The notes beneath the pieces were generated by a model. It was not told the origin of the DNA. It did no database searches and worked only from the letters and a program-made list of their open reading frames with translations. Source: Ilyomonas sp965199845 (GTDB lineage Bacteria; Bacteroidota; Bacteroidia; Chitinophagales; Chitinophagaceae). Taken from it: a stretch of 64,000 bases of DNA. The position numbers and the translations under genes were made by a program. Positions 54,947-63,581 of this stretch are shown here, piece after piece; positions within the stretch are counted from its first letter, which is position 1; every line of letters begins with the position of its first letter. The stretch is taken from contig CBDATZ010000017.1 of assembly GCA_965199845.1 (NCBI GenBank), positions 1 through 64,000 of the forward strand. Reading direction: 5' to 3'.

Positions 54947-55414
54947 ATGAGAAAATCGCAAGCTAAAAAGCTTCCTCTCGCACCAGATTCAAAATATAAT
55001 GATAAACTGGTAACCCGTTTTGTAAACAACTTAATGTGGGACGGTAAAAAAAGTACTGCTATCAATATCTTCTACGATGCTATTGATAAAATAGCTAAGA
55101 ATACAGGTGAAGATGGCTACGAAATCTGGAAACGTGCGCTTTCTAACGTAACGCCTGCTGTAGAAGTACGCAGCCGTCGTATTGGTGGTGCTACTTTTCA
55201 AATTCCAACAGAAGTACGCCAGGACAGAAAAATTTCTTTGAGCATTAAATGGCTGGTTCGTTACAGCCGCGAAAGAAACGGTCGTACTATGGCTGATAAA
55301 TTAGCGAACGAAATTGTATCTGCCAGTAAAGGTGAAGGTGCTGCTTTCAAAAAGAAAGAAGATACGCATCGTATGGCGGAAGCAAATAAAGCGTTCTCTC
55401 ATTTTAAAGTGTAA
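54947..55414 (+). CDS. rpsG: 30S ribosomal protein S7
   Basis: A 155-residue assembly protein of the 30S head that binds the 16S rRNA 3' domain. It has the typical start MRKSQAKKLPLAPDSKYNDKL and the central block SNVTPAVEVRSRRIGGATFQ followed by IPTEVRQDRK. It forms an operon with rpsL and ends at a terminator; fusA does not follow. Confidence 0.98.
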   Translation: MRKSQAKKLPLAPDSKYNDKLVTRFVNNLMWDGKKSTAINIFYDAIDKIAKNTGEDGYEIWKRALSNVTPAVEVRSRRIGGATFQIPTEVRQDRKISLSIKWLVRYSRERNGRTMADKLANEIVSASKGEGAAFKKKEDTHRMAEANKAFSHFKV

Positions 55415-55440
55415 GAAGCTTACCGTATGGGTTTATAAGA

Positions 55441-55473
55441 AAGCCTCGCTCAATGCGAGGCTTTTGTTTTTTC
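55441..55473 (+). terminator. Terminator of the rpsL-rpsG operon
   Basis: A 9-bp perfect stem (55441-55449 with 55455-55463, 5-nt loop) followed by a T-rich run 27 bases after the rpsG stop. Confidence 0.88.
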
Positions 55474-55564
55474 TCTTATGTGTATAATATAGCAGTGAGA
55501 AGTAAAATGTCAGACGTGAAATTTGGAAAAATATTTTTCACCTTTGATCTCTCATTTCTCATGT

Positions 55565-56284
55565 TTACGAAACCAGCGTTCCCACATTCATTCCCAAAAC
55601 AACTTCTAATAAGTTGCCTTGTTTATTCATATCAAAAACAATAATCGGAAGGCCATTTTCCATACAAAGTGTAAAGGCAGTCATATCCATTACCTTTAGG
55701 TTGCGACCAATACATTCGTGGTACGTAATTTTTTCGTAACGGGTTGCTGTTAAATCTTTTTCCGGATCGGCAGTATAAATACCATCAACACGTGTTCCTT
55801 TTAAAATGACATCAGCCTTAATCTCAATGGCACGTAAAGAACCAGCCGTATCTGTCGTAAAATACGGATTTCCTGTACCGGCACCAAAAATTACCACCCG
55901 ACCTTTCTCTAAATGCCGTATGGCTTTGCGGCGAATATAAGGCTCGGCAACTTGTTCCATTTTAATAGCGCTTTGCAAACGCGTATAAACGCCTATTTTT
56001 TCAAGCATTGCCTGCATTGCCATCCCATTAATCATCGTCGCTAACATGCCCATATAATCGCCGTGAGCGCGTTCTATGCCGCTCTCAGCTTCGTTCATAC
56101 CACGATAGATATTTCCTCCGCCAATTACAATAGCAACCTGCACACCCAGATCGGTTACGGTCTTAATGTCATTCGCATATTGCTCAATAATTTCGGAAGA
56201 AAAAGGTTCGAAGCTATTGGATTTTGTACCTAAAAAAGATTCACCGGATAATTTTAAGACGATTCGTTTATATTTCGGAAGCAT
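55565..56284 (-). CDS. pyrH: UMP kinase
   Basis: A 239-residue hexameric nucleoside monophosphate kinase that makes UDP from UMP. Motifs are KRIVLKLSGESFLG at the N-terminus, AIVIGGGNIYRG, GDYMGMLATMINGMA and GTGNPYFTTDTAGSLRAIEI. Normal length. It stands alone, convergent with rpsG. Confidence 0.97.
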   Translation of the reverse strand: MLPKYKRIVLKLSGESFLGTKSNSFEPFSSEIIEQYANDIKTVTDLGVQVAIVIGGGNIYRGMNEAESGIERAHGDYMGMLATMINGMAMQAMLEKIGVYTRLQSAIKMEQVAEPYIRRKAIRHLEKGRVVIFGAGTGNPYFTTDTAGSLRAIEIKADVILKGTRVDGIYTADPEKDLTATRYEKITYHECIGRNLKVMDMTAFTLCMENGLPIIVFDMNKQGNLLEVVLGMNVGTLVS

Positions 56285-56421
56285 GAAATGTTTTCGTTTT
56301 CAGGTGCAAATAGACTGAATTTTTAGCCAAATGCCAAGTTTAAAGTCAAACCAAATGCATTAAAAAGAATTGGATTTATTTATAATAGATTCATAAGACT
56401 GTCATCAAAACAGATACAAAT

Positions 56422-57681
56422 TTATTTACTTCTAATCGCTTCTACCGGATTCATTTTCGCGGCAATACGTGCCGGGATAATGCCAGACACAACACCCAAC
56501 ACAACGCAAATACTAAATGCCAATACAATAATGTGCGGCGCTATGACAATTGGAAACGGAAGCACGGTGCTAAGCGCCAACGATAATAGGTACACAAGCA
56601 AAAGACCAAACAAACCACCCAGAATACAGAGAAATGCACTTTCCAGCAAGAACTCCGTAAGAATAGTACTGCTCTTGGCGCCAATGGCTTTTTTAAGACC
56701 AATCTGGCTTGTGCGTTCACGTACCGTTACAAACATAATATTAGCCACGCCAAATGCGCCTACTATCAGCGATAAGCCCGCTATTGCCCAGCCACCAATA
56801 TCTACTGAACCAAAGAAAGAACTAATTTGATTACTAAATAAACTAACATCGTTCAGCGAAAAATTATCTTCGCTTGTCGGACTAAGCTTGCGAACCTGGC
56901 GCATAATACCGCGGAGTTCATCTACCAACGCTGCTGTTGACACGTTTGGCTTGCTGTTTACCAAAATAGAAGGTTGCATCATATCGGGATTATTTACATC
57001 CCAAATGCTGGCAAAATAACGATACGATACAATCAGGCACTGGTCATAATCGTAACCGCCAATCATAGAAGAACCTTGCTTTTCTATAATCCCGATTATT
57101 TGAATGTGTTTGCCGTTCATAGATATAACTCTGCCTTCTGCTTTCTCAGCCGTACCAAACAGAAGCTCGGCATTTTTATAACCGATAATAGCTACCGGAT
57201 TTCCATGCTGAAATTCATTATCGTTAATGTATCTTCCATATTGAATATTGAATGATTGGATTTTATTAAAATCTTCCGAAACCGCATACACGTTTACATT
57301 GCTAAGCTGGTTGTTACCAGCAGAAAGATTAACGGTTGCGCTGCCATCAAAATAAGCCGCGTTAGCAGCCAGCGTGCTGCGTTGCTTAATAAATTCCATC
57401 TCATTATACTTCATAATGGGACGATTCATAAATTTCCACCACGGATAATCAGATGAATTTGCGTATTCCCATTTGTCTATATAAATTGTATTTGAGCCAA
57501 GCGACTGAACATCATTCTGTAACTTTTTTTCCATGCTATCTACCGCAGCCAAAACACCAATGATGCAAAAAATACCAAACGCAACACCGAGCAACGACAA
57601 AGCACTGCGCAGCTTGTTATTCGTCAGTTCCTGCACCGACATTTTAAAACTATTCCAAACGATACTAATAACCCTAAGCAT
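56422..57681 (-). CDS. MacB/FtsX-type ABC transporter permease
   Basis: A 419-residue inner-membrane permease with an N-terminal helix (LRSALSLLGVAFGIFCIIGVLAAVDSM), a periplasmic MacB core domain of about 230 residues and three C-terminal helices with the FtsX block (FVTVRERTSQIGLKKAIGAK). Such permeases work with a LolD/MacB-type ATPase in export of peptides, lipoproteins or antibiotics. No ATPase gene is adjacent, so its partner is encoded elsewhere. Confidence 0.92.
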   Translation of the reverse strand: MLRVISIVWNSFKMSVQELTNNKLRSALSLLGVAFGIFCIIGVLAAVDSMEKKLQNDVQSLGSNTIYIDKWEYANSSDYPWWKFMNRPIMKYNEMEFIKQRSTLAANAAYFDGSATVNLSAGNNQLSNVNVYAVSEDFNKIQSFNIQYGRYINDNEFQHGNPVAIIGYKNAELLFGTAEKAEGRVISMNGKHIQIIGIIEKQGSSMIGGYDYDQCLIVSYRYFASIWDVNNPDMMQPSILVNSKPNVSTAALVDELRGIMRQVRKLSPTSEDNFSLNDVSLFSNQISSFFGSVDIGGWAIAGLSLIVGAFGVANIMFVTVRERTSQIGLKKAIGAKSSTILTEFLLESAFLCILGGLFGLLLVYLLSLALSTVLPFPIVIAPHIIVLAFSICVVLGVVSGIIPARIAAKMNPVEAIRSK

Positions 57682-57862
57682 ACACCAAACTTATTGCAAA
57701 AAAACAATATCAACGCGTGCGATTCGTGGTTTTACATGAATGGTAAAAAACAAAGATTGTACACTGGCTATTTTATTTGTTGCGATTATCTTTTTGTTGA
57801 ACTGTTAGCAGCGTCGGCTTTATCACTTGTATCTTGTACTCTTCTCTTGTATCTTGTATTCT

Positions 57863-58087
57863 TCACAACACATCTTCTGTTATCTTTTTGCTCTTATAAA
57901 TGGACGTGATATTATGCTGATAATAATCGCCTTTAAAACCTGCATTCATCAAACCAATATATGTGCTGAATGGAGTATTAAAAAACCGGAAAACATAACC
58001 TGCCGCCATTTCTAATTTAAGTGTAAAAGTCATAGCTTCATAATCAACCCAAAGAATGATTTCGGAAGAAATTTGTGTTCTTTGCAT
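57863..58087 (-). CDS. KTSC-domain small protein
   Basis: A 74-residue protein with the KTSC fold pattern: ISSEIILWVDYEAMTFTLKL, then AAGYVFRFFNTPFSTYIGLM and AGFKGDYYQHNITSIY. KTSC domains occur alone or at the end of lysyl-tRNA synthetases and nucleic-acid proteins, and are thought to bind RNA or protein. Here it is a lone domain. No obvious partner gene is next to it. Confidence 0.8.
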   Translation of the reverse strand: MQRTQISSEIILWVDYEAMTFTLKLEMAAGYVFRFFNTPFSTYIGLMNAGFKGDYYQHNITSIYKSKKITEDVL

Positions 58088-58158
58088 GGATTATTTTTTA
58101 AACCGCGAAACTAAAAATTACAAGAGTAAACAAGGATAATGAACAAGATAACAAGACA

Positions 58159-58791
58159 TTAATTTCTGGTTTTCCGGTAAACAGAAGTAACAATAAATTC
58201 GTGTAAAAATGTTTTGCTTTCTAATAAATGATATGGATAATTTTCAAAACAAGAAACGACATCCGGAAGTTTTTTAGCTTCTATATGGCAAACAATGCGA
58301 AAGAAAGAATACATAACAAACAAAACCGCTTTTTGCCAGAAAGCCTTTTTGCTTGTTACCTGGAAATCTGTATATAACCAAAGCCCGTTTTCTTTTAATG
58401 TATGATGAAGAATTGCAAACACTTTTTGTGCTGTTTCTTCTTTAAAATTATCTAATAAAAACGGAGTTATAATGATATTGTATTGATGAGCTGATGCAAA
58501 ATCAATAATAGATTTCTGAATAAAACTGACTTCATTTTTACCCGTATTTCTCTTCTTCGATAAAGCAATCATTTCAGAAGAAATATCAACATAATCTATA
58601 CATAAACTTTGCGGATGAATCTTTGTAATTTCTTCCAGTATCCAACCGGTTCCGCCGCCAACAACCAATACATTTGCATTCTGCGGAATGAAAGGTAAAA
58701 ACGCTGTCTGTGCTTTGCGCAAAGCCTTACCAATAAAGAGTTTCGCAAGCTTATCATATACATGGGCAACCAAGTTGTAACCGCGTTTCAT
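58159..58791 (-). CDS. SAM-dependent class I methyltransferase
   Basis: A 210-residue cytosolic methyltransferase. Motif I is VLVVGGGTGWILEEI, acidic motif II CIDYVDISSEMIAL, and the later IITPFLLDNFKEET. The N-terminus (YDKLAKLFIGKALRKAQ) resembles UbiE/phospholipid-type methyltransferases. The substrate is unknown. It is 89 bases downstream of the repeat adhesin. Confidence 0.85.
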   Translation of the reverse strand: MKRGYNLVAHVYDKLAKLFIGKALRKAQTAFLPFIPQNANVLVVGGGTGWILEEITKIHPQSLCIDYVDISSEMIALSKKRNTGKNEVSFIQKSIIDFASAHQYNIIITPFLLDNFKEETAQKVFAILHHTLKENGLWLYTDFQVTSKKAFWQKAVLFVMYSFFRIVCHIEAKKLPDVVSCFENYPYHLLESKTFLHEFIVTSVYRKTRN

Positions 58792-58880
58792 TTTGTTTAT
58801 TCAGTCATAAAAGTATGGCAAATAAAAAGCCTGTAACATCATAAGATATTACAGGCTCCGATATATAAATAAAAGATAGT

Positions 58881-59906
58881 TTACATAGAAAGATTTACTC
58901 TGCCGCTGGTTTTTACAACCACAGGAATTCCGCCGCCATTCAATTTGCCATCTATTTTGTCATCTTCTGTATTGCCACTAAAATTAGTAAGCGTGCCGGT
59001 TTTTATTTTATCGCCTTCAACATGCAAATCAACGGCGCTGTTTTTGGGTAACTGCAAATCAATACTGCCGCCCGAATTATTAATACGAACATAATCGCCA
59101 AGCTTGATAACTTTTACATTCATACTGCCGCCGCTGGTTGCTGTTTCTAAACTGCCAGACATATCATCTATGTTTACATTGCCGCCGCTGGTTTGTGCCG
59201 ATAGCGTTCCTTCAATACTGCTTCCGTTAATGTTTCCGCCGCTGGTGCCGGTTTTTACATTGCCTTTTAAATTGTTCAAACGCACGTTGCCACCGGACGT
59301 TGACATATTGATTTTTCCATTACAATCTGAGGCGTCTATATTGCCGCCGCTGGTAGATAAATCAATGTTATCGCGCGAATTGTTTATTGAAATATTACCG
59401 CCGCTGGTGCCGCCGTTTATATCACCGCTAAGATTATCTAACGCTAAGTTTCCGCCGCTGGTTCTGAACTTTTGATCGCCTTCTAAACCACTTAACTTAA
59501 TATTGCCGCCGGAGGTTGATAAGTCGCTTGATACACTTTTAGGCGAATAGATTTTGAAAGAAATACTGAGCGCTTTTTTCCAGTCCCATTTCCTGTCTTT
59601 ATTCTTTGCAATCGCCGTTAATTTGTTATTGCTTGCCTCGATGGTAAGCTCATAATTTTTGAGTCTTTCTTCTATTTCATCTTTCGATGCGGTGTTGCCG
59701 TTGTTTGTTCTGATATAAACTTCAATACGCGCGTCGCCGTTGCTTATGCCTTCTACAGATATATTGCCGCCCGATGTCTGGGCTTCTATCTTTTTTATGG
59801 AAGCATCGGATAATGATTTGGTCATGTAAGGTTCATCGCCATTTTTTTGCGCAATAGAATATAGGCTTTGCGAAGCAAGCAGCAGAAGTAAAAGATACTT
59901 TTTCAT
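58881..59906 (-). CDS. DUF4097-type adhesin with exact 18-residue TSGGN repeats
   Basis: A 341-residue secreted protein (signal peptide MKKYLLLLLLASQSLYSIA). From about residue 130 it carries consecutive units of exactly 18 residues that each begin with TSGGN (IKLSGLEGD, LALDNLSGD, ISINNSRDN, IDASDCNGK, VRLNNLKGN, INGSSIEGT, VNIDDMSGS), then degenerate TSGGS and NSGGS units. A first TSGGN occurs near residue 45. The regular period implies a beta-solenoid with one turn per repeat. Related DUF4097 proteins are cell-envelope proteins of unknown role. No enzyme motif is present. Confidence 0.9.
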   Translation of the reverse strand: MKKYLLLLLLASQSLYSIAQKNGDEPYMTKSLSDASIKKIEAQTSGGNISVEGISNGDARIEVYIRTNNGNTASKDEIEERLKNYELTIEASNNKLTAIAKNKDRKWDWKKALSISFKIYSPKSVSSDLSTSGGNIKLSGLEGDQKFRTSGGNLALDNLSGDINGGTSGGNISINNSRDNIDLSTSGGNIDASDCNGKINMSTSGGNVRLNNLKGNVKTGTSGGNINGSSIEGTLSAQTSGGNVNIDDMSGSLETATSGGSMNVKVIKLGDYVRINNSGGSIDLQLPKNSAVDLHVEGDKIKTGTLTNFSGNTEDDKIDGKLNGGGIPVVVKTSGRVNLSM

Positions 59907-60332
59907 AATAAAAGTTTGTGTTAGAATTTATGTAACGATGTTGTTTTAAAAATGTTACAATGAATATTTTGTTTACACTTTACAACAGTTTCACACAAGA
60001 TGCCAACGGCTGTGCCAATGCTGAAAGCCTTACCCGGATTGACTTCCAGATAACAGCAATAGAAAAAGGCGTTCGATAATGAACACCTTTTGTACGATTG
60101 TGAAGCTGTAAATGAGATAAATAGCTCAATTGCTTTCGGAATGTATAAGAGTGATTATTTTTTCTACTGACTTAAAAGAAAGAAAATAACAAATAAAGAT
60201 TGCAACGAACGATCAACCAGAAGTATCAGACTCTCGTAACAGGAAACTGTATTTTGTATTGATCATTCACCATTTACATTCTCGCTTACAGCAATACATT
60301 TTGTTGTACCTTCCTGCTTCTCTGTTCAACCT
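59907..60332. other. Intergenic stretch, no gene seen
   Basis: About 425 bases between the VOC gene end and the adhesin start. No coding frame, repeat or clean hairpin was recognised; the adhesin promoter should lie at its left end. Confidence 0.45.
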
Positions 60333-60733
60333 TTAAAGACCTTCCATATAAAAGACATTAAACTTATGACCATCGGGGTCGGTAAAAACAAAACCATAAT
60401 ATCCTTTTCCAAATTCTTCCGGTTGGGAAATCATTTTGCCGCCTGCTCTTTCCACCTCTTTTGCCCAATTGTCTACCTGGTCTTTGCTTTCAGCGGAAAG
60501 AGTGAATACCACTTCGTTTGCCTTTTGCGAGTCGGCTATTTCACCTTTTATATTGGTTTTGAGTATGTCTTTTAAAAAAAGTGTATTACAAAGTTATTTT
60601 CACCAACAAAAAAGCTTGTCAGTTCTTTAGAAGTATGTGCGCCGTTGGGTTTAAATCCCAATTGAGTATAAAATGTAGTGGTTCGCTCTAAATTGCTTAC
60701 GGCGAGATTTGACCATATCTTTTTTGGATTCAT
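60333..60733 (-). pseudogene. VOC-family (glyoxalase-like) protein gene with one-base frameshift
   Basis: The N-terminal frame starts at the ATG at 60733: MNPKKIWSNLAVSNLERTTT, then LGFKPNGAHTS, and stops after VIHFF. The C-terminal frame resumes with KDILKTNIKGEIADSQKANE and contains the metal-ligand-type PEEFGKGYYGFVFTDPDGHK and FNVFYMEGL. One additional base at the 7-base A run (60574-60580 on the plus strand) joins them as HFFLKDILK, giving 133 residues, a normal single VOC domain. Family members are lyases, isomerases or antibiotic-binding proteins, and the substrate is unknown. Confidence 0.8.
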
Positions 60734-60995
60734 ACTATTTACATTTAAAAGGTTTTCTAATTGGTTGTATAATTAATTCGTTTGAGCCTTCATATTTTGA
60801 ACTTGTTCTCTTTGAGGTCATTATATAGATTTCTGCCAACGGTTCAGTGTTTATGAAGTTGTGTCATTTAAAAAACGTTATCTTCAATTAACCACAAAAG
60901 CAAAATAGCGATTTAAAGTCGAATACTTAACGTCCCGCCACAATTTTTATAAATACAATATTACATGCCGTTTTGCTTCTCGCTTTGGGTTGGAT

Positions 60996-61367
60996 CTACG
61001 ACAATATAACAACAATCGAAATTAAAGGAGCAAATATTAATAGCAGGGTAAGAAATCCGCCGTAGTTGTTGAACCAACCCTTTTCAGAAAATTCTGCATC
61101 AATTTTTTCAACCCTTTTATTGTTGAAGTACAAAAAAGCGAACCAGATACATAAGAGCATGAAAGAGTACTCCAAAGTTTTATTATTTGTAAAAAAGGCA
61201 ATGTCAACTTTATGTTTAAAATACTTTTCAATAATTGCAAGTATCAAGAAAGCATGGAGCCAGATGGTAAGAAATACTATAAGTCCTCCATTGAACCTTG
61301 CAAACCCAATACTCTTTCCTTTATTTATTTGCTGACAATAGATGTAATAAAAAATAAGATTGTACAT
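60996..61367 (-). CDS. Hypothetical membrane protein, 123 residues
   Basis: A small protein with three likely transmembrane helices (LIVFLTIWLHAFLILAII, YSFMLLCIWFAFLYF and GFLTLLLIFAPLISIVVIL) and short charged loops (NNKRVEKIDAEFSEKGW). No family is recognised. Start position is uncertain, as the first methionine precedes a hydrophobic stretch. The neighbourhood gives no clue. Confidence 0.6.
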   Translation of the reverse strand: MYNLIFYYIYCQQINKGKSIGFARFNGGLIVFLTIWLHAFLILAIIEKYFKHKVDIAFFTNNKTLEYSFMLLCIWFAFLYFNNKRVEKIDAEFSEKGWFNNYGGFLTLLLIFAPLISIVVILS

Positions 61368-61999
61368 ATAATGTTTCAGTCAAGCTTTCGGAATCCGTTG
61401 TCCGCTAATTTAGAGTCAATTTTAAAAATGGCTTGCAACTCTCAAATATACGCAACCCAATCACGCAAATAAATTACCTGTAAGTTGTATTTATGAACTT
61501 TCAACCTCATTATTCATAGTTCAGGCTTCATTCTTCATAGTTCAAACATCCTTCTTTATAGATTGAAGCTCATTCTTTATAGTTCAAGGTTCATTCTTAT
61601 AACATCCTAACTCATTCTCTATAGTTCAAGCTTCGTTCTCTATAGTTTCAACCTCATTCTTTATACTTCAAGCCTCATTCTTGCCAAATCATCGCTCAAA
61701 ACAGCAAAGTCAATATATTTTTTGGATAGCTTGTTAAAAGCATTACTATCATTATCTCATTTTTCACCCACAAAATTAAAAAACCTGGCTAAGCCTATTG
61801 TCGTTCTCACGAACCGGACTAAAATGTCGTACATACAAATGGCGGCACTTGCACATAACATCGCATTAAGAATATCTTCCGCATCCAAATTATCTTCACC
61901 CATAATTGTAGTCTGTGATATATTGAAACTGCTTATTACCGGGAGGCGCATACCGGGGTTTAAGAACGATTGTTTGCGTAACAAGATAATGAGCGGTTC
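61368..61999. other. Non-coding stretch with tandem array; no gene confirmed
   Basis: About 630 bases. The middle holds the tandem array at 61498-61690. A 75-residue minus-strand frame at 61757-61984 and an overlapping plus-strand frame have weak coding character and no recognised family, so neither was accepted. Confidence 0.5.
61498..61690. repeat. Degenerate tandem array, about nine units of 21 bases
   Basis: Units approximate TTCAAGCTTCATTCTTTATAG. Examples are TTCAGGCTTCATTCTTCAT, TTCAAGCTTCGTTCTCTAT and TTCAACCTCATTCTTTATA, each offset by 20-23 bases. Conserved parts are CATTC and TATAG; other positions vary. There is no leader, no cas gene and no spacer pattern. Confidence 0.75.
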
Positions 62000-62425
62000 T
62001 TATTCTTTTTTATCTCCTACAAAGATCCAGGGAACACCATATTTATCGGTAAATTGTCCATAAGTTCCAAATGGCATATCATGCAACTCCATAAAAGTTC
62101 TCATGTCTTTATCTGCTCCTTTTGCAAGCTTATCAAAAACAATTTTTAGATCGTTAAACGTTCCGCCGGTAACGTATATGCTGAAAGTATTTCCTTGTTT
62201 TGGCATTAGCGTATCGGCATGCCAGTCTGTTGCAGAAAACTCTATGTTACCACTTTTGAGGTGAGCATTTATAATCTTGTTATGCTTCTCCGGCGGAAAC
62301 TGGTCTTTCATGGGCGTGTCGCCGGTCTTTGTAAGGGTTAATTCTCCACCCAGACAATTTTTATAAAATGTCATTGCCTCAGCACAGTTTCCGTCAAACA
62401 GAAGAAAGGGTGTACAGTATAACAT
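62000..62425 (-). CDS. PhnB-like VOC-family protein
   Basis: A protein of about 141 residues. I use the ATG at 62425 (MLYCTPFLLFDGNCAEAMTF), which begins at the conserved PFLxFDGxxxEAxxFY motif. The fold carries YKNCLGGELTLTKTGD, HLKSGNIEFSATD and the C-terminal FGTYGQFTDKYGVPWIF. Members of this group (PhnB, 3-demethylubiquinone-like) lack known substrates in most bacteria. The neighbour at 60333-60733 is another VOC gene but not closely related. Confidence 0.88.
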   Translation of the reverse strand: MLYCTPFLLFDGNCAEAMTFYKNCLGGELTLTKTGDTPMKDQFPPEKHNKIINAHLKSGNIEFSATDWHADTLMPKQGNTFSIYVTGGTFNDLKIVFDKLAKGADKDMRTFMELHDMPFGTYGQFTDKYGVPWIFVGDKKE

Positions 62426-62614
62426 ATTGTAATTTTTGTCGGTAAAAATAGTATTCAAACACTTTTGCAAGTTATCATAGTTGTAAGGGTTGTTATTAAG
62501 GCCAGTGCAATGTTCTCTGCTGTGCTGGCTTGCTTATTCGTCAGCCGAATACCAAACGGAAGATAAATAGAATTCCTAATGAGGCAGAGGTGTCAGCCGG
62601 CATAGCAGAAAGCC

Positions 62615-63379
62615 TCATGTTGTGCGTTCGTTACTGGTTCTTATTATGTTCTCCCTAAGTCTTGAACCCTTTATTAATAGCCACAACATAAATAGTAACT
62701 CTCCAAAAAAAGTAAGGGTTATGAACTTCAGATTGATGTCGGGAAATAAAAAAGGTTGTAAAGCATCTGTCAGATAGCCTAAACCACAAATGACCAGTAA
62801 TAGTCCCATGATTTTCGGTATGTAGCCAGATTTAAAAACCAGGTGCCCGAGAAGAATCAGATGAACACTAAAAAGTAAAATTCCGAAGTGGTAACCACTT
62901 TTGAACATTGTAAGATAAAGCATCACCTGCGCATATAACTGGGTCTGTCCAAATGCAGTCAGGTAATCAGGAGCCATCAATAAATGAAAAACAGCAACAA
63001 GGTTAAGAAGTGCAACCAACCCTATTACCGAAAATACCAATCGAAACCAGGCTGTTAACAGGGAAAGAGATTTATTAACGGGCTTTAGCAAAATGTATAA
63101 TGCCCAAGACACGACAATGTCACCAGTGAAGGTTAGCAGGTATCCAAAAATAGCCGAAACGAAAAGCATTTTATTGTTTGTAATATTCCTCACTGTTTCT
63201 GCCGCATTTGCCGGATGAATTAGTTTGGGATATACAAACAGTTCAGAAAAAGGAGCAATGAAAGCTATACTAAGGATAGTAAGTCCGGCAACGAGAGCAG
63301 CTTTGCGAAGAGAGATTTCTGTTCCCTGATTTGTCATTAGAAGATAATGATTGTTTGATGCCTGATTGTAATGACGCAC
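62615..63379 (-). CDS. DUF4386-family membrane protein
   Basis: A 254-residue protein with six or more helices (AALVAGLTILSIAFIAPFSE, LLTFTGDIVVSWALYILLKP, FSVIGLVALLNLVAVFHLL, LFSVHLILLGHLVFKSGYIP, IMGLLLVICGLGYLTDAL and a final helix). The segment SGYIPKIMGLLLVICGLGY is the hallmark of DUF4386. Function unknown. It is not in an obvious operon. Confidence 0.85.
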   Translation of the reverse strand: MRHYNQASNNHYLLMTNQGTEISLRKAALVAGLTILSIAFIAPFSELFVYPKLIHPANAAETVRNITNNKMLFVSAIFGYLLTFTGDIVVSWALYILLKPVNKSLSLLTAWFRLVFSVIGLVALLNLVAVFHLLMAPDYLTAFGQTQLYAQVMLYLTMFKSGYHFGILLFSVHLILLGHLVFKSGYIPKIMGLLLVICGLGYLTDALQPFLFPDINLKFITLTFFGELLFMLWLLIKGSRLRENIIRTSNERTT

Positions 63380-63581
63380 AACATTGAACGTATTGCTTGT
63401 AGGCGGAGCAATAGCACTGTGTCAGCTGATAACCAAAGTTAAATTAATGTTTTGTTGTTGATGTTTGTTAATACTTTACAACAGTGCTATATCTGCTGGA
63501 ACTGAAACTGAATAACGTTATTACTGTTGATGCCGCACTGTGTCCTTTAGACTTGCCGCAATCCTTTTGTTATAGGCAGTT

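Noticed and set aside
61498..61690. CRISPR array
   Set aside because: Units are about 21 bases, adjacent without spacers and poorly conserved; no cas gene is nearby.
61757..61984. 75-residue minus-strand frame
   Set aside because: Overlaps an equally long plus-strand frame, has no recognised domain and lies beside a repeat array.
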